Below are positions 9,141-16,487 of a stretch of 35,858 nucleotides of DNA, piece after piece; position 1 is the stretch's first letter, and each line of letters opens with the position of its first letter. The DNA is from CAZBBC01 sp964489835. GTDB lineage: Bacteria > Calditrichota > Calditrichia > JAJRVZ01. Location: positions 1 to 35,858 of the forward strand of contig CAZBBC010000030.1 of assembly GCA_964489835.1 (NCBI GenBank). Reading direction: 5' to 3'. The position numbers were made by a program, and so were the translations under genes. Below the pieces are notes generated by a model that ran no database searches, was not told where the DNA came from, and saw only the letters and a program-made list of their open reading frames with translations.

Positions 9141-10253
9141 TCAGTTAAGTAAATGTTTTGATAATTGGTTGTAATCGAATTGATGTACCGTCTCATAGAC
9201 GGCCAGAATATTCTCTAATGGAGCGTCATAGGGGATACTATTTTCGGGACTGACGATAAATCCGCCGTTATAACCAACGGTATTGATACGCGTAATCACT
9301 TCCTTTTGAACATCCGCTACGGTTCCATTCGGAATGGTATCCTGAACCGAAATCGTCCCATGGAAAGTTAGCCGGTGCCCGTATTTATTTTTAATTGCCG
9401 CAGGATCCATACAGGCCGACTGGATCGGATTTAATATATCTATTCCACAGCGGATAAGCATGGGAATGATTTGTTCAATATTGCCATCACTGTGATATAA
9501 TATTTTGACTTCCGGATTAACCTGTTTGACTCTATTGATCAGTTGTGTAAAACGAGGAACATCAAATCTCTCAAACATCACTGGAGAGAATAGCATGCCG
9601 AGTTGTCCGGCCACGTCGCCGACTATAGCAATAATATCATAACCGGCCTGGGCTGCCAGAACAGCCTTTTTGGTCTGGAAGGCATAGAGTTGGTCATAGA
9701 ATGCTTCGATAAAATCAGGTTTGATCATCATCATCCGCGATAAATGCTCAAAACCGGCAATATGCCAGGCTAATTTAAATGGGAACTCAATTTCCGTGAT
9801 CGTGATGTAATCCTTGTATTTATCAAGATTATTCGATATTTCATCCAAAGAAGGATAGATCACCTCAGGGACGGTCCAATCCCCCAGACTGTCCTTAGCA
9901 ACCAGTGGTCCATCTTTCCACTCCAGATATTTGCCATCATCGCCGAGGCGTTGCACGATACCCCAATGATCCTCAAAAGTCTGTTTATCATAAAAGATAT
10001 ATGGTTCGCCGCCACAAGGCGCTTCTGCGGGAAGAAGACCATTTATTTTTTTTTTAAATTCAGGATATTGGGCAGGGACATCAATCCAGCGAAAATCTAT
10101 TCCAAGTTTTTTAAAGACATCTTCTATATTATCAGTATTAAAATGGTGCTTCAACGCAGTTAGTGTTTCGACTCTGGGCCAAATCAAATCCATGGGTAGC
10201 CGGTCCGGAATCGTATATGACAGAGTTTTATTAAATCTTTCTTTTGTTGTCAT
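9141..10253 (-). CDS. Uroporphyrinogen decarboxylase-fold protein (URO-D / MtaA-like)
   Basis: A 370-aa cytoplasmic TIM-barrel protein. The N-terminus MTTKERFNKTLSYTIPDRLP is the classic start of URO-D-like proteins, and YHSDGNIEQIIPMLIRCGID and FHGTISVQDTIPNG are typical later segments. The superfamily includes heme-pathway HemE and corrinoid methyltransferases of the MtaA/CmuA kind. The methyltransferases bind zinc through a His-x-Cys motif; here the equivalent place reads His-Ser-Asp, so a zinc methyltransferase role is doubtful. No other heme or methyl-transfer gene is nearby, and substrate is unknown. The start has only a weak purine-rich upstream stretch. Confidence 0.82.
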   Translation of the reverse strand: MTTKERFNKTLSYTIPDRLPMDLIWPRVETLTALKHHFNTDNIEDVFKKLGIDFRWIDVPAQYPEFKKKINGLLPAEAPCGGEPYIFYDKQTFEDHWGIVQRLGDDGKYLEWKDGPLVAKDSLGDWTVPEVIYPSLDEISNNLDKYKDYITITEIEFPFKLAWHIAGFEHLSRMMMIKPDFIEAFYDQLYAFQTKKAVLAAQAGYDIIAIVGDVAGQLGMLFSPVMFERFDVPRFTQLINRVKQVNPEVKILYHSDGNIEQIIPMLIRCGIDILNPIQSACMDPAAIKNKYGHRLTFHGTISVQDTIPNGTVADVQKEVITRINTVGYNGGFIVSPENSIPYDAPLENILAVYETVHQFDYNQLSKHLLN

Positions 10254-10416
10254 CTATCTTTTTTTGATATTCTTTTAGTACATCTAGTGGGGTGTTAAAA
10301 TGAAGACTTGTTTTAAAAAGAATGTACGGTGCAAATGAATTGCCTGAAAGAATCTTTTTTATTTTTTCCATTTTAGGTAAACAAAGCCCTAATACAGATG
10401 GTTCTGATTTTAACAT
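10231..10416 (-). CDS. Possible small ORF upstream of the URO-D-like gene
   Basis: A 61-aa frame whose stop lies 20 nt inside the URO-D-like start, which would allow translational coupling. The C-terminal half (LDVLKEYQKKIDDNKRKI) looks protein-like and helical, but I recognise no family, and neither Met (first codon or MEKIKKIL) has a clear ribosome-binding site. It may be a chance frame in an AT-rich leader. Confidence 0.25.
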   Translation of the reverse strand: MLKSEPSVLGLCLPKMEKIKKILSGNSFAPYILFKTSLHFNTPLDVLKEYQKKIDDNKRKI

Positions 10417-10780
10417 TCAGATCAGTCCTAAAATCAAACCCAGGGCAATTACTATATAATCCATAGCTTGTTCGTTTGATTTTTATCTTACTTTATTTGA
10501 AAGGTCCTATAATCTTTTTATTGTTTCATGATACGGTAGGGTAATATAGTACATAGACATCGAAAATGCAGATAAAAATAATTAAAAAATAAGGCAAAAT
10601 CTATAGCCCCTTGATAAAGGGGGTAGGGAGTGTTTATAAATAAAATAGAAGAGTATATATCCCCCTTAGTCCCCCTTTATCAAGGGGGAGACAGATCATG
10701 CAATTCGGATAAACTGTGCCAATAAATGAAATCTGCAGCACCCTCAGCTGGTTGATGACCGAGAAATCTTAAACCAACAG
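10417..10780. other. Intergenic stretch holding a palindromic repeat
   Basis: AT-rich DNA between two minus-strand genes. No coding frame stands out. Its main content is the paired CCCCTTGATAAAGGGGG element listed separately; this may act as a transcription end for the cysteine-rich gene or as a mobile palindromic repeat. Confidence 0.6.
10607..10687. repeat. Inverted repeat, 17-bp arms
   Basis: CCCCTTGATAAAGGGGG at 10607-10623 is the exact reverse complement of CCCCCTTTATCAAGGGG at 10671-10687, with a 47-nt AT-rich spacer. Each arm is also nearly self-complementary, so either a long hairpin or two short ones can form. This shape fits a REP or MITE-like dispersed palindrome. Confidence 0.85.
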
Positions 10781-11050
10781 CTATCTGTTTTCAGTATCTC
10801 TTATTCTATTCGCTTTTTCCGCAATGTTCAGAATGGTTGTTAATTTATTTTCTCTGCTTTGGAAGATTTGCTGGATGACTTCCTTTGGATACAGAGAAGT
10901 TAAATACTCCTGAACCGGGATTTTTGCTGAACAACATTTTTCTATTCTGGAACAGGGGAGACCAAAATTTTCCGACCGACAGTATTTAAAGGTCAGATGA
11001 TGTCCTAGTTTGGGACAATAAAATTCTTCCGGATCGTATTTATCTTTCAT
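10781..11050 (-). CDS. Small cysteine-rich hypothetical protein
   Basis: An 89-aa protein that I cannot assign. Its first half carries Cys at 12, 24, 33, 39 and 40 plus a His pair (YCPKLGHHLTFKYC..GLPC..KCC), which looks like a metal- or Fe-S-binding knuckle. The second half is helical and polar. It lies 51 nt downstream of trpB2 on the same strand and could belong to that transcript. No obvious ribosome-binding site precedes the ATG. Confidence 0.6.
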   Translation of the reverse strand: MKDKYDPEEFYCPKLGHHLTFKYCRSENFGLPCSRIEKCCSAKIPVQEYLTSLYPKEVIQQIFQSRENKLTTILNIAEKANRIRDTENR

Positions 11051-11101
11051 AATATTTTTAATGTTTAAAAAAATCTTTCTGGCTGTAAGATCGATTAAAA
11101 A

Positions 11102-12490
11102 TTACCACCGTCCTGATTTTTCCAGTTTAGGTTTCGGTAAGTTATCAATGGATGAAAGTGATTTTTGTAATTCTGCTTCAGGTAATGAATAATCTTGTAA
11201 TTGATTGGAAAAGAATTTATCATATCCGGTCAGATCCATTAATCCGTGTCCACTGAAATTAAAAATGATTACCTTTTCTTTCCCTTCCTCTTTTGCTTTT
11301 TTTGCTTCCTGGATAGTAGCGGCAATGGCATGACTGGTTTCCGGTGCAGGAATGATGCCCTCTGTTCTGGCAAATAACACGGCTGATTGATAGCATTCAC
11401 CCTGATGTATTGCTCTGGGTGTTATTAACCCTTCAACGATTGACTGGCTAACCAAGGGTGCGATACCATGATATCTTAGTCCACCGGCATGAATAGGTGG
11501 TGGTATAAATGAGTGTCCCAGTGAGTGCATGGGCAATAAGGGTGTCATCATTGCCGTGTCTCCGTGATCGTAGGCAAAAGGAGCCCGGGTCATGGTGGGA
11601 CATGAGGTGGGTTCTACGGGAATAATGTCAATCTCAGCTCCATTGATTTTATCCTGGACAAATGGAAAGGCCAAGCCGGCAAAATTGCTGCCTCCTCCCG
11701 CACATGCGATGACAACATCTACTTTTTTTTCGCCGATTTTTTCCAACTGTTTTTTCGCTTCAAGTCCTATGATCGTTTGATGGAGCATCACATGATTTAA
11801 AACACTACCTAATGCGTATCTCGTTTGGCCGCTTGGATCAGAGACTGCTTCTTCAATAGCCTCGCTGATCGAAATTCCAAGACTACCCGGCGTATCCGGA
11901 TCCCTGGCCAGAATATCTCTCCCGGCCTGTGTTTCACTGCTGGGACTGGCAATACACTTTCCTCCCCAGGTTTCCATCATTATTTTACGAAAGGGTTTTT
12001 GGTCAAAACTGATGCGGACCATAAATACCTTACATTCGAGACCTAAAAGTGAACAGGCAAAGGCAAGGGCACTACCCCATTGTCCGGCGCCTGTTTCTGT
12101 GGTAAGTTTTTTTATCCCAAATTTTTTATTATACCAGGCCTGGGCAACAGCGGTATTGGGTTTATGGCTGCCCGGAGGTGATATACTCTCATTTTTATAG
12201 TAGATCCTGGCCGGTGTGTCTATTGCTTTTTCCAGGAAATGAGCACGGTGCAAAGGTGCCGGTCTCCAGCGGTATAGTAGTTCAAGGACTTCTTCGGGAA
12301 TATCAATCCATCGCTCACTGCTAACTTCCTGTTCTATCAGGTTCATGGGAAAAACGGGAGCTAACATATCTGGTGTAATTGGATTACCATCTGGTCCCAG
12401 AGGAGGTTGCATAGGGGTTGGTAAATCTGCGGCCAGATTATACCATTGGCGTGGAATTTCATCTTCATTGAGTTGTACTTTAACTTGCAT
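11102..12490 (-). CDS. trpB2: Tryptophan synthase beta chain-like protein, TrpB2 type
   Basis: A PLP enzyme of 462 aa that joins indole and serine to tryptophan; TrpB2 forms often act without TrpA and are thought to salvage indole. The extended N-terminus (PTPMQPPLGPDGNPITP, then LYRWRPAPLHRA) is diagnostic for TrpB2 and longer than classical TrpB (about 400 aa). The PLP lysine is K110 in GSHKPN, and the phosphate loop is CAGGGSN at 263-269. I placed the start at ATG 12488-12490 because AAGGAG sits 6 nt before it; an upstream in-frame ATG pair at 12503-12508 overlaps that site. No trpA is nearby. A trpR-family gene precedes it on the same strand, so tryptophan-responsive control is likely. 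Confidence 0.92.
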   Translation of the reverse strand: MQVKVQLNEDEIPRQWYNLAADLPTPMQPPLGPDGNPITPDMLAPVFPMNLIEQEVSSERWIDIPEEVLELLYRWRPAPLHRAHFLEKAIDTPARIYYKNESISPPGSHKPNTAVAQAWYNKKFGIKKLTTETGAGQWGSALAFACSLLGLECKVFMVRISFDQKPFRKIMMETWGGKCIASPSSETQAGRDILARDPDTPGSLGISISEAIEEAVSDPSGQTRYALGSVLNHVMLHQTIIGLEAKKQLEKIGEKKVDVVIACAGGGSNFAGLAFPFVQDKINGAEIDIIPVEPTSCPTMTRAPFAYDHGDTAMMTPLLPMHSLGHSFIPPPIHAGGLRYHGIAPLVSQSIVEGLITPRAIHQGECYQSAVLFARTEGIIPAPETSHAIAATIQEAKKAKEEGKEKVIIFNFSGHGLMDLTGYDKFFSNQLQDYSLPEAELQKSLSSIDNLPKPKLEKSGRW

Positions 12491-12540
12491 TCGATTCTCC
12501 TTCATCATCGGTTTGAGTCAATTATCCTTATCTATTAATA

Positions 12541-12647
12541 GCGCAGCCGTTGGCTGCAAATAAAAAAAAATAGTGCACGGATTTCACCACGCCAAAGGCG
12601 GGCGGCGCCGCGGCGGAAATAACAAAGTTTTTGACTATAATAGCATC
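12541..12647. repeat. Dispersed GC-rich element, copy A
   Basis: This non-coding segment between trpR and trpB2 shares several blocks in the same order with 24330-24495: GGCTGCAAA, CACGGATTTCAC, GGGCGGCGCCGCGGCGGAAA, AACAAAGTTTTT and AATAGCAT. GC jumps sharply in the middle compared with the AT-rich surroundings. It starts with a small hairpin (GCAGCC..GGCTGC) and ends about 3 nt from the trpR stop codon. Confidence 0.8.
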
Positions 12648-12649
12648 AT

Positions 12650-12928
12650 TCATGTTCGTAAATCTGTATTCATTCTTAATATTTTTTTTAGTGGAGAATT
12701 CTCCTTTTTCAATTCGCGGGAACCTCTGGTAATTTTGCATAAGCTCAGATGTAAGGCATTGGCAATTTTTCTTTGGCTGATTCCCTGCTCTAATCGTTTC
12801 ACAATTTCCCATCGGGATGATACGTTCTCAATCTCATTCTTAGTAAGAATGCTAGTTAAAAGCTCCTCAATAAGTTTCGGATCATTAATTCTGGAGGCGA
12901 TCTGTGCTATTTCTTTTATATTATTCAT
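12650..12928 (-). CDS. TrpR-family transcriptional regulator (Trp repressor / YerC-like)
   Basis: A 92-aa DNA-binding protein of the Trp repressor fold. The core (LTKNEIENVSSRWEIVKRLE, then GISQRKIANALHLSLCKITR and GSRELK) aligns with the helix-turn-helix of E. coli TrpR, including the conserved ITRGS motif at the end of the recognition helix; TrpR residues Arg54 and Arg84 bind tryptophan, and the Arg of ITRG here matches Arg84. Family proteins are 90-110 aa, so it is full length. There is no Shine-Dalgarno; instead a perfect palindrome lies just ahead of the start. It is 159 nt upstream of trpB2 on the same strand, so it probably represses itself and trpB2. Confidence 0.85.
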   Translation of the reverse strand: MNNIKEIAQIASRINDPKLIEELLTSILTKNEIENVSSRWEIVKRLEQGISQRKIANALHLSLCKITRGSRELKKENSPLKKILRMNTDLRT

Positions 12929-12934
12929 AGTAGT

Positions 12935-12952
12935 GTTTCTATAGATAGAAAC
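12935..12952 (-). promoter_or_regulatory. Perfect palindrome, candidate TrpR-family operator
   Basis: GTTTCTAT and ATAGAAAC form perfect 8-bp arms around a 2-bp centre, 6 nt upstream of the trpR-family start codon. This symmetrical site is where an autoregulated dimeric repressor would bind. On the minus strand a weak TTGTGC-N17-TATATT promoter-like pair lies just upstream, which would put the palindrome over the transcription start. Its sequence differs from the E. coli trp operator (CTAG-centred). Confidence 0.55.
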
Positions 12953-13056
12953 GCCTAAATATAAAGAATATTTTTTGACTGCACAATTTTTTCTTTTTTA
13001 ACCGGACACTCATGGTAATATTTAATTATTAAAATCCTTGAAAAAAACTTGAAAAT

Positions 13057-13074
13057 AAATGAATGATCATTTAA
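13057..13074 (+). promoter_or_regulatory. Candidate TetR operator O1
   Basis: AAATGAATGATCATTTAA, centred on a TGATCA core, lies 10 nt upstream of the TetR-family start. The left half AAATGAATGATC recurs inverted at 13680-13691 just after the tetR gene. Autoregulatory TetR sites usually lie exactly here. Confidence 0.5.
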
Positions 13075-13083
13075 TATAGAATT

Positions 13084-13656
13084 ATGAGAGTTAAAGACAA
13101 AAGTAAACAGGATGCCTTATTCATGGCCACGGTTAATCTGGTAAACGAGATTGGTTTTGTAGCTAGTTCCGTGTCAAAGATAGCGAATAAGGCGGGTGTT
13201 TCCCCGGCAACGATCTATGTCTATTATAAGAATAAGGAAGATCTGCTGGTGTCAACCTATATGGCAATAAAGAAAAACCTAGGTGCTGAGATCCTCGGAA
13301 ATTTTAATGAAAGTTTGCCGATCCGAGATATTTTTAGAAATGTATGGCTAAATATATTCAGCTATATTAGCAAATATCCGCAATATTTTCAGTTTGTCGA
13401 GCAATTTTCAAATTCGCCCTTTAGTGACTTGATGAATAAAGAAGAAGTGGAAAAATCATATGAACCGCTGATCAGGGTGATGCAAAAAGGTATTGAGCAG
13501 AAAATTATAAAAGATGTTGACTATGATATTCTGATCGCTTTTATGTTTTACCCGATATACAATCTTTCCAATAAACGGTTATGTGCTAATTTTATCAAGA
13601 ATAAGGAAAATATTGAAACTGCCTTTACTTTGGCTTGGGATGCAATAAAATTATAA
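13084..13656 (+). CDS. TetR/AcrR-family transcriptional regulator
   Basis: A 190-aa one-domain-plus-ligand-pocket repressor. Residues 1-52 form the TetR helix-turn-helix (FMATVNLVNEIGF, SVSKIANKAGVSPATIYVYY, KNKEDLL), with the classic 'GVSxxTIYxYYxNKEDL' recognition block. The rest is helical and variable; ligand is unknown. No Shine-Dalgarno is seen. It is followed after 46 nt by a metallo-beta-lactamase-fold gene on the same strand. Related half-operators flank the gene on both sides, suggesting control of itself and its neighbour. Confidence 0.92.
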   Translation: MRVKDKSKQDALFMATVNLVNEIGFVASSVSKIANKAGVSPATIYVYYKNKEDLLVSTYMAIKKNLGAEILGNFNESLPIRDIFRNVWLNIFSYISKYPQYFQFVEQFSNSPFSDLMNKEEVEKSYEPLIRVMQKGIEQKIIKDVDYDILIAFMFYPIYNLSNKRLCANFIKNKENIETAFTLAWDAIKL

Positions 13657-13679
13657 AATATTTTATATAATAATTATAC

Positions 13680-13691
13680 GATCATTCATTT
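13680..13691 (+). promoter_or_regulatory. Candidate TetR half-operator O2
   Basis: GATCATTCATTT is the exact reverse complement of AAATGAATGATC at 13057-13068. It lies 12 nt before the metallo-beta-lactamase-like start. Its other half is degenerate (TATACGATC), so binding may be weaker. Confidence 0.4.
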
Positions 13692-13702
13692 CTTGCCCGG
13701 CT

Positions 13703-14704
13703 ATGACGGGATCCGGCTTCGACGGAAAATCCGTGGAATCCATTTATTATCAATGGGAGCAACCTTCCTTCATTGAGTTTCTCTCCACCGGATGGGAATT
13801 TCTGTTTGGCGGTGACCAGCGCACGCCGGACAGTCTGTTGCCCAAAAAGTCGGTTGACCTGACACATTTTGAAAATACCGGAAATGATCAGCTCAATGTC
13901 ACCTGGCTCGGTCATTCCTCCCTGATGATTAATATTGACGGATATAGAATTATGACTGATCCGGTATTTGAAAAAAGCGTTTCATTTTTTGGTCCTACCA
14001 GATATAATGGTGAAGTTCCTGTTGATATTGAAAAACTACCAGAAGTGGATGTGGTGATTATTTCGCATAATCATTACGATCATCTGAATAAATCATCTAT
14101 AAGGATACTCAATGAATATACGAAGAAATTCATCGTACCGCTTGCTGTCGGGGCGGAACTTGAGGATTGCGGTGTACCGCGTAAAAAAATTGTTGAACTG
14201 GACTGGTGGGAAGAATATAACATCGATGAAAATCTGATGATCGCTGCCACGCCAGCGCAGCATTTCTCCGGACGTGGGATAACAGACCGGGACAAGACCC
14301 TCTGGGCATCATGGGTGGTCAAAGCCCCTCATCACCGCATATATTTTGGTGGTGATAGTGGTTATTTTGATGGTTTTAAAACTATTGGTGAAAGATATGG
14401 ACCGTTTGATATCACTTTTCTGGAATCCGGCGCTTATAACGAGAAATGGCATCATATCCATATGTATCCAGAAGAAACCGTTCAGGCTCATATTGATCTT
14501 AAAGGTAAGATTTTGCACCCAATACATTGGGCGACCTTTAAACTGTCACTTCATCCATGGTATGAACCCATGCAGCGACTGACCGACGCGGCAGAAGCCA
14601 TGAATGTAATCACGGCCACACCGATTGTTGGTGAATCAACGATTTATAATAAATATATTCCCAATGATCAATGGTGGGATGCGATTCTTGCCGGGAATGA
14701 GTAG
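13703..14704 (+). CDS. Metallo-beta-lactamase-fold hydrolase, NAPE-PLD / UlaG-like
   Basis: A 333-aa zinc hydrolase. LNVTWLGHSSLMI and the metal motif SHNHYDHL (HxHxDH, residues 122-127) open the fold. Later metal ligands are in PAQHFSGRG, GGDSGY and HPIHWATF. The segment order and the W-rich ends match bacterial relatives of N-acyl-phosphatidylethanolamine phospholipase D, so a phosphodiesterase on lipids or metabolites is plausible; the substrate is unknown. The start is uncertain: no ribosome-binding site precedes ATG 13703 and the frame stays open upstream to about 13673, across the candidate operator. Close spacing to tetR suggests joint regulation. It converges with the phosphofructokinase gene. 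Confidence 0.87.
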   Translation: MTGSGFDGKSVESIYYQWEQPSFIEFLSTGWEFLFGGDQRTPDSLLPKKSVDLTHFENTGNDQLNVTWLGHSSLMINIDGYRIMTDPVFEKSVSFFGPTRYNGEVPVDIEKLPEVDVVIISHNHYDHLNKSSIRILNEYTKKFIVPLAVGAELEDCGVPRKKIVELDWWEEYNIDENLMIAATPAQHFSGRGITDRDKTLWASWVVKAPHHRIYFGGDSGYFDGFKTIGERYGPFDITFLESGAYNEKWHHIHMYPEETVQAHIDLKGKILHPIHWATFKLSLHPWYEPMQRLTDAAEAMNVITATPIVGESTIYNKYIPNDQWWDAILAGNE

Positions 14705-14737
14705 ATATTATACCTCTTCCCATAAAAACAACATCCG

Positions 14738-15943
14738 CTAAGTTTCATTAGTCATGATAAACAGTGGTTTCATTTCAAAACTTTTGTAGTGGGGACGCAG
14801 ACGATCGGTATTATAATACTCTTTTATATTAACAATCTTTTTTGAACTGGTTACTACTTCGATGGGTACATTATCATAACGTCCATTTTTAAGGACGACA
14901 AGACGTCCATGGATGCCTCTTAGTATCAGGTCTAAGGCCAGAGTTCCATAGGCCATAGGTACAATGGAATCAATGGCATCGGGATCTCCACAGCGTACAA
15001 GATAGCCTAATTTCTGATTGATGACATTGATTCTTTTTCCATTATTATATTTTAAGGATAAATCTTTGATATTCGCAGAAACCAGATCTCCGATACCACC
15101 CAGTTTTTTATGTCCGTAGTCATCTTTCGTTTTATCTTCAAAGATCATCTCACCACCTTTAAACATGGCACCCTCTGAGACCAGGGCAATGGCATATTTA
15201 CTGGGATTTCTGTTACGGTCATATACCAGTAACTCTGTCAGGCGGTCAATATCAAATTTATATTCCGGGATTACACATCGGCTGGCGGCACCCGCCAAGG
15301 CGGGAAGCATGGCTGTAAATCCTGCGTATCGGCCGAACACCTCTATAACCAAAAATCTTTCGTGTGAACCGGCTGTGGTTCTCAGACTATTTGTCATCAT
15401 GATCGTTCGGGTGACACAGGTGCTAAAACCGATACAATAATCGGTTCCCGGCACGTCATTATCCATTGTTTTTGGAATGGCAACTATTTTGACTCCCTCC
15501 TCATGTAAACGCACGCCATAACTTAAGGTATCATCACCGCCAATGGGGATAAGATAATCGGCACCTATAAAATCCAGATTTTTTATCACTTCGGGAGTCA
15601 AATCATTAAATTCATCCTGGTATTGGTCTTTCAAATGGTCGGGCACATTGACTTTTGGAACATGGCTGGGTCGTGTTCTCGAGCTATGCAGAAATGTACC
15701 ACCGGTACGCCCGGCCTTATTAACGATTTCTTCCGTCAGTACCAGATAGTTGTGAAGATTATTCGCATTTTTATCCCTCACGATCTCAATCAGGCCGGCC
15801 CAGCCACGACGAATACCGATGACCTGATATCCTTCCCGAATGGCACGAATGGTTACCGCACGTATGGCAGGATTCAGGCCCGGTACATCACCTCCGCCGG
15901 TTAATATGGCGATAATTCCTTTTTTATCTGCAGTCTTTTTCAT
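14738..15943 (-). CDS. pfp: 6-phosphofructokinase, probably pyrophosphate-dependent
   Basis: A 401-aa enzyme phosphorylating fructose 6-phosphate in glycolysis. LTGGGDVPGLNPAIR, GGTFLHSSRT, IGGDDTL (135-139) and PKTMDNDVPGTD (157-168) are PFK motifs. ATP-using PFKs have Gly after GGD and Gly before T(I/M)DND; here these are Asp138 and Lys158, the pair typical of PPi-dependent enzymes. Such enzymes are reversible and can serve gluconeogenesis. I set the start at ATG 15941-15943, 6 nt after an AGG, rather than the in-frame GTG four codons upstream. It is a single gene with no glycolytic neighbours. Confidence 0.9.
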   Translation of the reverse strand: MKKTADKKGIIAILTGGGDVPGLNPAIRAVTIRAIREGYQVIGIRRGWAGLIEIVRDKNANNLHNYLVLTEEIVNKAGRTGGTFLHSSRTRPSHVPKVNVPDHLKDQYQDEFNDLTPEVIKNLDFIGADYLIPIGGDDTLSYGVRLHEEGVKIVAIPKTMDNDVPGTDYCIGFSTCVTRTIMMTNSLRTTAGSHERFLVIEVFGRYAGFTAMLPALAGAASRCVIPEYKFDIDRLTELLVYDRNRNPSKYAIALVSEGAMFKGGEMIFEDKTKDDYGHKKLGGIGDLVSANIKDLSLKYNNGKRINVINQKLGYLVRCGDPDAIDSIVPMAYGTLALDLILRGIHGRLVVLKNGRYDNVPIEVVTSSKKIVNIKEYYNTDRLRPHYKSFEMKPLFIMTNET

Positions 15944-16010
15944 CGGAAACCTCACATTTATACAGATTCATTCACAGCATCATCCGATGCTTCAAAGAAA
16001 AAAAATAATT

Positions 16011-16152
16011 AACCACGAAGAACGCGAAGATCACTAAGATTAATAATAACTATTTTTTATAGTAAAATTATAATGGAAATCCTTGTCAAATTTTAAAATT
16101 TTATTTTTTAATTTAATAAAATACCTTCGTGTTCTTCATGTGCTTCGTGGTT
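16011..16152. repeat. ACCACGAAG terminal-inverted element 1
   Basis: AACCACGAAGAACGCGAAG begins the segment and an inverted CTTCGTGGTT ends it. Both arms repeat a degenerate NNCACGAAG unit about three times (right arm 16124-16152). The interior is very AT-rich and non-coding. A second element of the same design lies at 30377-30494, so this is a dispersed, MITE-like family. Confidence 0.7.
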
Positions 16153-16244
16153 TATGAATAGATCGGATGACACATAATCAAAATATAAAAAAGAAAATTA
16201 GGTACTAAAATAGTAAAATAAATCTAAATTCAAAAATATGATTT

Positions 16245-16436
16245 GTGAATAAAAAATTTTTAAAACCTACCCGACAGAAACAGGCGGCAATGTTACCACA
16301 CCAGGCCTACGATTTCATTGATACCGCTGAAACCGGAAAATTAATCAGAAATTTATCTGATCCAATCGTCTATCATGGTGCTCTGGCGCCGAGAAATGAG
16401 ATCTCAAATAGCCTCTTAAACCTTCTGTCAAATTGA
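16245..16436 (+). pseudogene. Possible remnant of IS91-like transposase C-terminus
   Basis: A 63-aa frame. Its second half, LIRNLSDPIVYHGALAPRNEI, resembles the 'YHGvlAPn' block of IS91-type (Y2) transposases that precedes the C-terminal end. Nothing upstream encodes the catalytic part, so if correct it is a decayed fragment. The similarity is short and from memory. Confidence 0.35.
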
Positions 16437-16487
16437 CATATTTAACGATATTTTGACCTACCTTCTGCAAAAATTGACAGCATTTAA
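16421..16487 (+). repeat. Imperfect direct repeat
   Basis: CCTTCTGTCAAATTGACATA and CCTTCTGCAAAAATTGACAG begin two similar 26-28 bp units (16421-16446 and 16461-16487), each ending in TTTAAC. They lie directly after the transposase-like remnant and upstream of the Hsp20 genes. Confidence 0.6.

Noticed and set aside
12573..12944. Plus-strand 123-codon frame over the trpR region
   Set aside because: It is antisense to a clear TrpR homologue and crosses the repeat element; composition looks like a shadow frame.
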